Positions 6,633-10,390 of a stretch of DNA of 10,390 nt are shown in pieces. The notes beneath the pieces were generated by a model. That model worked only from the letters and a program-made list of their open reading frames with translations. It had not been told where the DNA came from and made no database searches. Location: contig CAKRRS010000090.1 of assembly GCA_934394665.1 (NCBI GenBank), positions 1 through 10,390 of the forward strand, written 5' to 3'. The translations under genes were made by a program, and so were the position numbers. Source of the stretch: an uncultured Acetatifactor sp. (GTDB taxonomy: Bacteria; Bacillota; Clostridia; Lachnospirales; Lachnospiraceae). The stretch's first letter is position 1. Every line of letters begins with the position of its first letter.

Positions 6633-7442
6633 ATGCTTAGAGATATTACATTAGGACAATATTATCAGACAGAATCATTGATTCATAAGATGGATCCCCG
6701 GGTGAAGCTGGGAGGTACCGTTTTATTTATCATTTCCCTGTTTTTTTTCAAAAATTATGCAGGATATGTGATTGCAGCCCTGTTTCTGGGTCTGGTGATC
6801 CGGCTGTCTAAGGTACCGTTAAAATTCATGGTAAAAGGAATGAAGACCATAATGCTGCTGCTGATGATCACGGTGGTGTTCAATTTGTTCCTGACACCGG
6901 GTACACCGCTTGTAACAATCTGGAAACTGACGATTACACAGGAAGGCTTAAAAACTGCGATTTCCATGGCAATCCGTCTGACGCTTTTGATCATCGGATC
7001 TTCCGTGATGACTTTGACCACAACGCCGAATAACCTGACGGATGGTATGGAGAAAATGATGGGACCCTTAAAAGTATGCAAGGTGCCGGTCCATGAAGTG
7101 GCCATGATGATGTCGATTGCGCTTCGTTTTATTCCAATCTTATTGGAAGAAACGGATAAGATCATGAAAGCACAGATCGCAAGAGGTGCTGATTTTGAAA
7201 GCGGCAATATTTTCAAACGTGCCAAGGCAATGGTGCCGCTGTTAATACCGCTGTTCATCTCTGCATTCCGCAGAGCCAATGATCTGGCGATGGCAATGGA
7301 AGCCAGATGCTATCGCGGCGGAGAAGGCAGAACGAAGATGAAGCCGCTGGTATATCACAAGAGAGACTATGTTGCCTATGTCTGTATTGCAGCGTATATG
7401 GTAATCAGCATCGTTGTCGGAAGATTACCGTTTTTACCGTAA
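6633..7442 (+). CDS. ecfT: ECF transporter transmembrane subunit EcfT
   Basis: EcfT is the membrane scaffold linking the EcfA1/EcfA2 ATPases to interchangeable S components. The 269-residue product starts MLRDITLGQYY and has hydrophobic segments around 27-58, 69-88, 107-128 and 246-264. The cytoplasmic coupling helices carry the Ala-Arg-x motifs: AQIARGADF (180-188) and AMEARCYRGG (221-230). The second has Cys where Gly is usual, leaving the coupling Arg intact. LALRF-like SIALRFIPIL (161-170) is typical. ATG 6633 is chosen because AGGAG (6624-6628) precedes it and relatives start this way. A GTG at 6621 would add four residues and lacks a Shine-Dalgarno. It is third of the ecf operon; truA follows without a visible terminator. 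Confidence 0.94.
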   Translation: MLRDITLGQYYQTESLIHKMDPRVKLGGTVLFIISLFFFKNYAGYVIAALFLGLVIRLSKVPLKFMVKGMKTIMLLLMITVVFNLFLTPGTPLVTIWKLTITQEGLKTAISMAIRLTLLIIGSSVMTLTTTPNNLTDGMEKMMGPLKVCKVPVHEVAMMMSIALRFIPILLEETDKIMKAQIARGADFESGNIFKRAKAMVPLLIPLFISAFRRANDLAMAMEARCYRGGEGRTKMKPLVYHKRDYVAYVCIAAYMVISIVVGRLPFLP

Positions 7443-7587
7443 AGCATTCAGGTAAAAGAGCTGAGGAAAAGACGGTCCGGCAAGAGCAGACAGATCGGTT
7501 AGATGGCTGAAAAGGCAAATGCAGTAATTGCGGAAAGAAGAGAAAAATGCTCTGGCAACAGAGAAATATTTGGAAGAAAAGAGAAAA

Positions 7588-8418
7588 ATGGAGAAGACAG
7601 GGGAAAGGATAACAGTACAACAAGAGGATATACAGGCTGGAATAAAAGAGGAAAAATCTGTACCGACCGAAAAAACAGTGAAACGGGTACGGCTGACAGT
7701 AGCGTATGACGGGACAAATTATCATGGCTGGCAGGTGCAGAACAACGGTATCACGATCGAAAGTGAGCTGAACAGATGCCTGACGGATTTGCTTCGAGAA
7801 CCCATCGGGGTCATCGGCGCCAGCCGGACGGATTCCGGCGTCCATGCCCTGGGCAACATTGCCGTATTTGATACCACGAGCCGGATGCCTGCAGAAAAAA
7901 TCTCTTATGCTTTGAACCAGAGACTTCCGGAAGATATCCGGGTTCAGAGATCCGAGCAGGTGGCGGATGACTGGCATCCGAGGAAGTGTGCGAGCCGTAA
8001 GACTTACGAATACCGGATTTACCGTGCGGAGTTCCCGATGCCGGTAAAGCGGCTGTATTCCCTGTTTACCTATCATGATCTGGATGTGAGCCGGATGCAG
8101 GAAGCAGCGGCTTATCTGGAAGGGGAGCATGATTTTAAAAGCTTCTGCCAGACGGGCGCACAGGTAGAGACCACGGTGCGTACGCTCTATTCTGTAGAAG
8201 TGGAGGAACAGGGAGAAAATGACCTGGTGATCCGGGTCTGCGGTAATGGCTTCTTATATAATATGGTCAGGATCATCGCCGGAACTCTGCTCGAGATCGG
8301 CCAGGGGAAAAAAGATCCCATGGATATCTTTGCCATACTTGAAGTGAAAGACCGCAGTGCAGCGGGACCTACCGCACCGGCGCACGGATTGACGTTGATG
8401 AAATATGAATTTCTCTAA
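7588..8418 (+). CDS. truA: tRNA pseudouridine(38-40) synthase TruA, with charged N-terminal extension
   Basis: TruA converts uridines 38-40 of the tRNA anticodon arm to pseudouridine. From ATG 7588 it has 276 residues. The body begins at VKRVRLTVAYDGTNYHGWQ (31-49). The catalytic Asp is D82 in GASRTDSGVHALGN (77-90). YEYRIYR (140-146), NGFLYNMVRIIAGTL (220-234) and GPTAPAHGLTL (260-270) are family signatures. Typical TruA is about 245-250 residues. A GTG at 7678 would give exactly that (246) but has no Shine-Dalgarno, whereas ATG 7588 has GGAAG at 7572-7576. A TTG at 7528 would lengthen it to 296. The extra N-terminus is rich in Glu/Lys and looks disordered. The gene ends TAATAG. It follows ecfT by 145 nt, in the conserved Firmicutes order. 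Confidence 0.9.
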   Translation: MEKTGERITVQQEDIQAGIKEEKSVPTEKTVKRVRLTVAYDGTNYHGWQVQNNGITIESELNRCLTDLLREPIGVIGASRTDSGVHALGNIAVFDTTSRMPAEKISYALNQRLPEDIRVQRSEQVADDWHPRKCASRKTYEYRIYRAEFPMPVKRLYSLFTYHDLDVSRMQEAAAYLEGEHDFKSFCQTGAQVETTVRTLYSVEVEEQGENDLVIRVCGNGFLYNMVRIIAGTLLEIGQGKKDPMDIFAILEVKDRSAAGPTAPAHGLTLMKYEFL

Positions 8419-8450
8419 TAGAATTAACTGTAAAAAAATTAATTTACGTA

Positions 8451-8479
8451 TTGACAGAGATTGAACGGTATCATATAAT
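8451..8479 (+). promoter_or_regulatory. Consensus sigma-A promoter of rplM-rpsI
   Basis: TTGACA (8451-8456) and TATAAT (8474-8479) are perfect 6/6 matches separated by 17 bp. An A/T-rich stretch, 8427-8450, sits where an alpha-CTD UP element would be. Transcription should begin near 8486, leaving a leader of about 170 nt before rplM. A small inverted repeat, ACTGT-G-ACAGT (8485-8495), lies on the predicted start site. Confidence 0.9.
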
Positions 8480-8485
8480 ATATGA

Positions 8486-8656
8486 CTGTGACAGTGTTTC
8501 AATATGCTGAGTCAAAGCCCCGACGAAGCATTGAAATATAGTATTCAACCGTTTTGGAAAGAAGTAAAATGTAGCCGGACATCTGCAGATTACCGTCGGA
8601 CCAGAACACTGAAAAAGCCGGTCAGGAACCGGCGCAAGTAATATGGAGGGAACATA
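8486..8656 (+). promoter_or_regulatory. Structured rplM leader, candidate L13 autoregulatory RNA
   Basis: The untranslated leader folds into at least two stems. TTTCAATATGCT (8497-8508) pairs with AGCATTGAAA (8527-8536) with a 2-nt bulge, enclosing an 18-nt loop. GCCGGT/ACCGGC with loop CAGGA lies at 8617-8633, 11 nt before the rplM Shine-Dalgarno GGAGGG (8645-8650). Firmicutes rplM-rpsI operons are known to carry an L13 leader RNA. Placement and structure fit that idea, but I cannot confirm a match to the described family. Confidence 0.5.
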
Positions 8657-9085
8657 ATGAAAACATTTATGGCTAGTCCAGCTACAATCGATAGAAAATG
8701 GTATGTAGTAGACGCTACTGACATGACCTTAGGCCGTCTGGCATCTGAGGTTGCTAAAGTGCTGAGAGGCAAGAATAAGCCTATCTTCACTCCCCACATC
8801 GACTGCGGTGACAACGTTATCGTTATCAATGCTGAGAAGATCAAAGTAACCGGTAAGAAGATGGACCAGAAGGTATATTATCATCATTCCGATTACGTTG
8901 GTGGCTTAAAAGAAGCTACCCTGAGAGAAAAGTTAGAAAAGAAGCCTGAGCAGGTAATCGAGCTTGCAGTTAAGGGCATGCTTCCCAAGGGACCTTTAGG
9001 AAGACAGATGTTCACCAAACTTCACGTATATGCAGGACCTGAGCACAAGCATGAAGCTCAGAAGCCTGAAGTACTGACATTCTAA
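8657..9085 (+). CDS. rplM: 50S ribosomal protein L13
   Basis: L13 is an early-assembly 23S rRNA-binding protein of the large subunit. The 142 residues match the family length. Visible hallmarks are [17 protein letters not shown] (14-30), [12 protein letters not shown] (51-62), [12 protein letters not shown] (74-85) and the signature [19 protein letters not shown] (104-122) followed by [18 protein letters not shown] 8657 has GGAGGG six bases upstream. It is the first gene of a two-gene operon with rpsI, driven by the consensus promoter at 8451-8479. Confidence 0.98.
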   Translation: MKTFMASPATIDRKWYVVDATDMTLGRLASEVAKVLRGKNKPIFTPHIDCGDNVIVINAEKIKVTGKKMDQKVYYHHSDYVGGLKEATLREKLEKKPEQVIELAVKGMLPKGPLGRQMFTKLHVYAGPEHKHEAQKPEVLTF

Positions 9086-9110
9086 AGGACTGAGAGGAGG
9101 AAAATAAATC

Positions 9111-9506
9111 ATGGCTAAAACAGAAAGATACTACGGAACCGGTAGAAGAAAGAAATCCATCGCCAGAGTATATTTAGTACCCGGTAATGGTAATATTACA
9201 ATCAATAAGAGAAGCATTGATGAGTACTTCGGTCTGGAGACTCTGAAGGTTATCGTTCGTCAGCCTCTGGCAGCTACTGAGACTGCTGAGAAGTTCGACG
9301 TTCTGGTTAACGTTCGCGGTGGCGGATACACCGGCCAGGCTGGTGCAATCAGACACGGTATCGCAAGAGCTCTGCTTCAGGTAGACGGTGATTTCAGACC
9401 CGTTCTGAAGAAGGCTGGATTCCTTACCAGAGACCCTCGTATGAAGGAAAGAAAGAAATACGGTCTGAAGGCTGCTCGTCGCGCACCTCAGTTCTCAAAG
9501 AGATAA
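9111..9506 (+). CDS. rpsI: 30S ribosomal protein S9
   Basis: S9 lies in the 30S head, and its C-terminal tail reaches the P-site tRNA. The 131 residues include [19 protein letters not shown] (7-25), the signature [19 protein letters not shown] (70-88) and the basic tail ending QFSKR, with the conserved terminal Lys-Arg that contacts tRNA. ATG 9111 has AGGAGG at 9095-9100. It starts 25 nt after the rplM stop, so the two are translated from one mRNA that ends at the terminator 9537-9569. Confidence 0.98.
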   Translation: MAKTERYYGTGRRKKSIARVYLVPGNGNITINKRSIDEYFGLETLKVIVRQPLAATETAEKFDVLVNVRGGGYTGQAGAIRHGIARALLQVDGDFRPVLKKAGFLTRDPRMKERKKYGLKAARRAPQFSKR

Positions 9507-9536
9507 TTCAAGAGAATATCACAAAAGAGCAAATTT

Positions 9537-9569
9537 CCCCGAAAACATCGAGTTTTCGGGGATTTCTTT
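9537..9569 (+). terminator. Intrinsic terminator of rplM-rpsI
   Basis: A perfect 10-bp stem CCCCGAAAAC/GTTTTCGGGG with loop ATCGA is followed by ATTTCTTT. It starts 30 nt after the rpsI stop. Confidence 0.93.
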
Positions 9570-9599
9570 AGTTCGAGTAGAATTTGACAGAGAGTTGCA

Positions 9600-9722
9600 G
9601 TGTTGATTACATATTCTCCGCAGAATGGGCTTATTTTGTTGTTGATGACATTTTTGATTAGTCCGATGGGATTACCGCTTGCGGCAATCTGGCTGTTGGG
9701 TAAGGTGCAGGATTTTCATTGA
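9600..9722 (+). CDS. Hypothetical 40-residue hydrophobic peptide, possibly a gene remnant
   Basis: From GTG 9600 the frame runs 40 codons to TGA. The peptide has a polar start (MLITYSPQNG), a hydrophobic stretch LILLLMTFLISPMGLPLAAI (11-30) and the tail WLLGKVQDFH. It looks like one membrane helix with a Pro/Gly kink, or the C-terminal end of a larger membrane protein. The Shine-Dalgarno is poor (GAGAG). An alternative start is ATG 9648. TTGACA at 9584-9589 has no convincing -10. I do not recognise the family; it could be a decayed fragment of accessory or mobile-element cargo. Low confidence that it is expressed. Confidence 0.3.
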   Translation: MLITYSPQNGLILLLMTFLISPMGLPLAAIWLLGKVQDFH

Positions 9723-9757
9723 CTAAGTTGTTCTGACTAAGATGGTAGGGTTATAGT

Positions 9758-9957
9758 ATGATGAAAATTACAAAATAGAATACTATACCATTGCAAATCA
9801 GAAGCAAGCACGGTATAATATAGACAAAAAGACAAAGGCTACCGCAACGGTGCAAAAAATAGATTTTGACTGTTTCCACAAGGAGCAGATTGAGAATCGT
9901 TATCCTCAGTGGCTGAAAACGCTGGTGTGCAGTGCATGGAGGAAGTTATTTGAATAA
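9758..9957 (+). pseudogene. Small unknown gene interrupted by a -1 frameshift in an A-run
   Basis: ATGATG at 9758/9761, with AGGG at 9747-9750, begins MMKITK and then meets TAG at 9776. The -1 frame continues without a stop to TAA at 9955-9957 and reads IEYYTIANQKQARYN..., ending QWLKTLVCSAWRKLFE. Adding one A to the AAAA run (9772-9775) joins the two into a coherent 66-residue soluble protein. The slippery AAA-A could in principle allow frameshifting, but a one-base deletion is simpler. An inverted repeat, GGTTATAGTAT/ATACTATACC (9749-9759, 9780-9789), brackets the start. I do not recognise the family. Followed by a terminator. Confidence 0.45.
9791..9819 (+). promoter_or_regulatory. Promoter-like element inside the frameshifted gene
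   Basis: TTGCAA (9791-9796) and TATAAT (9814-9819) are exactly 17 bp apart. Transcription would start near 9826 and run into the terminator at 9962-9987, predicting an RNA of roughly 160 nt. It may be chance in an A/T-rich stretch, but the -10 and the spacing are perfect. Confidence 0.35.
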
Positions 9958-9961
9958 GGCG

Positions 9962-9987
9962 AAAGGTCGCAGAAATGCGGCTTTTTC
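9962..9987 (+). terminator. Intrinsic terminator downstream of the small frameshifted gene
   Basis: AAAGGTCGCA pairs with TGCGGCTTTT (10 bp with G-U pairs) around a GAAA tetraloop, ending in TTTTTC. It lies 5 nt past the stop codon of the small gene and insulates the methyltransferase gene from upstream transcription. Confidence 0.8.
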
Positions 9988-9997
9988 TAAACACACG

Positions 9998-10051
9998 AGT
10001 TAGCTAAACCTAACTTGCAGATATGTGCGTGTTGGTTAGAACAGTCTAACT
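9998..10051 (+). promoter_or_regulatory. Two copies of GTTAG-N6-CTAAC, probable operators of the methyltransferase gene
   Basis: GTTAG-CTAAAC-CTAAC (9999-10014) and GTTAG-AACAGT-CTAAC (10035-10050) are inverted repeats with identical half-sites and identical 6-bp spacers, offset by 36 bp. The second ends 19 bp before the ATG. The half-sites resemble those of DtxR/IdeR-type metal regulators (GTTAGGCTAAC core), but the spacer is longer, so the regulator is only a guess. No clear -35/-10 pair is visible; TATAAA at 10051-10056 is too close to the Shine-Dalgarno to be a normal -10. Confidence 0.55.
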
Positions 10052-10069
10052 ATAAAAGGAGAGACAGCA

Positions 10070-10390
10070 ATGCGAGAACATAAGAATTTCTGGGACAGAA
10101 ATGCAGGTCTGTATGACTGTTTTATGCGAAAAGACAGGGCAGCGTACGAAAAAATATATGAGCTGATCCGTCCGGTCGTGAAAGACAAAACAGTGCTGGA
10201 GGTGGCTACCGGAACGGGACTGATCGCCAAGCATATCGTAAAAGTAGCGGCACGCATTGAGGCGACGGATGCCTCTTCAAAAATGATTGCAGAAGCCAAA
10301 CGGGGAAATTGCTCTGCGAAGCTGCATTTTTCCGTGCAGGATATGTTTTCTTTGCCATACGCAGGCAATTCATTTGATGTGGTGATCGTA
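10070..10390 (+). CDS. Class I SAM-dependent methyltransferase (partial, runs off the window)
   Basis: The first 107 codons are present with no stop, so the gene continues past the window. The product is a Rossmann-fold methyltransferase of the UbiE/Methyltransf_11 kind. After the helical N-terminus FWDRNAGLYDCFM (7-19) comes motif I VLEVATGTGLIA (42-53) for SAM binding. An acidic residue follows at the end of strand 2 (EATDASSKMI, 64-73, D67). VQDMFSLPYAGNSFDVVIV (89-107) then covers the motif II/III region. Motif I has Ala-Thr in place of the commoner Gly/Cys-Gly, still acceptable. ATG 10070 has AAGGAGA 7 nt upstream. The substrate cannot be judged. The paired operators suggest a regulated gene, perhaps the first of an operon. 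Confidence 0.85.
   Translation, partial: MREHKNFWDRNAGLYDCFMRKDRAAYEKIYELIRPVVKDKTVLEVATGTGLIAKHIVKVAARIEATDASSKMIAEAKRGNCSAKLHFSVQDMFSLPYAGNSFDVVIV

Noticed and set aside
6858..7308. Cys in place of Gly in the second EcfT Ala-Arg-Gly motif as a defect
   Set aside because: The coupling Arg is intact, and AMEARCYRGG-type variants seem common in related Firmicutes as far as I recall, so loss of function is not suggested.
7405..8130. 241-codon open frame on the - strand over ecfT end and truA
   Set aside because: It is antisense to the clear TruA coding frame, with a Phe/Leu/Ser/Cys-rich composition that merely mirrors the purine-rich + strand.
9584..9613. TTGACA at 9584 as a promoter for the 40-codon ORF
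   Set aside because: The best -10 at a usable distance (TACATA) matches only 3/6, and the start site would lie inside the ORF.
10036..10368. 110-codon - strand ORF over the window end
   Set aside because: It is antisense to the methyltransferase frame, which has clear SAM-binding motifs and a Shine-Dalgarno.
1..10390. CRISPR arrays, tRNA/rRNA genes, insertion sequences or attachment sites
   Set aside because: I looked for regularly spaced repeats, tRNA-like cloverleafs and transposase frames and saw none. The only repeats are the short ones listed.

Overview
The window looks like a chromosomal housekeeping locus of a Clostridia bacterium, most likely Lachnospiraceae. The gene order (alpha ribosomal operon, ecfA1-ecfA2-ecfT, truA, rplM-rpsI) is the classical Firmicutes arrangement. 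The S4 N-terminus ([12 protein letters not shown]...) and a much enlarged L17 suggest Lachnospiraceae; the family is inferred from remembered sequences, not from a search.

Layout. (1) 29-3444: end of the S10/spc/alpha ribosomal cluster with rpsM, rpsK, rpsD, rpoA and rplQ, all on the + strand and closed by a strong intrinsic terminator at 3474-3516. The gaps before rpsD, rpoA and rplQ are long (98-155 nt). They hold stem-loops, a pair of mutually exclusive pairings and a direct repeat. (2) 3673-4635, - strand: a membrane-anchored M15-type peptidoglycan peptidase that interrupts the usual rplQ-ecfA1 adjacency. It is divergent from ecfA1, and the shared 168-nt gap holds a recognisable promoter for each side. 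(3) 4804-7442: ecfA1, ecfA2 and ecfT, the shared energising module of group II ECF vitamin/metal transporters. truA follows, with an unusual charged N-terminal extension. (4) 8451-9569: rplM-rpsI as a separate transcription unit with a perfect-consensus sigma-A promoter, a ~170-nt structured leader and a strong terminator. (5) 9570-10069: a ~500-nt accessory gap with a 40-codon hydrophobic ORF, a 66-codon small gene that appears frameshifted, a promoter-like element inside it, a terminator, and two identical GTTAG-N6-CTAAC inverted repeats. (6) 10070 to the window end: the first 107 codons of a class I SAM-dependent methyltransferase.

Functionally the region is ribosome and RNA-polymerase production, pseudouridylation of tRNA and micronutrient uptake, with one cell-wall gene and a degraded accessory patch. 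I found no clear evidence of a large novel system. The points most worth checking are the ~70-residue L17 insertion, the structured leaders within the alpha operon, the twin operator-like repeats before the methyltransferase, and the frameshifted small gene with its internal promoter.
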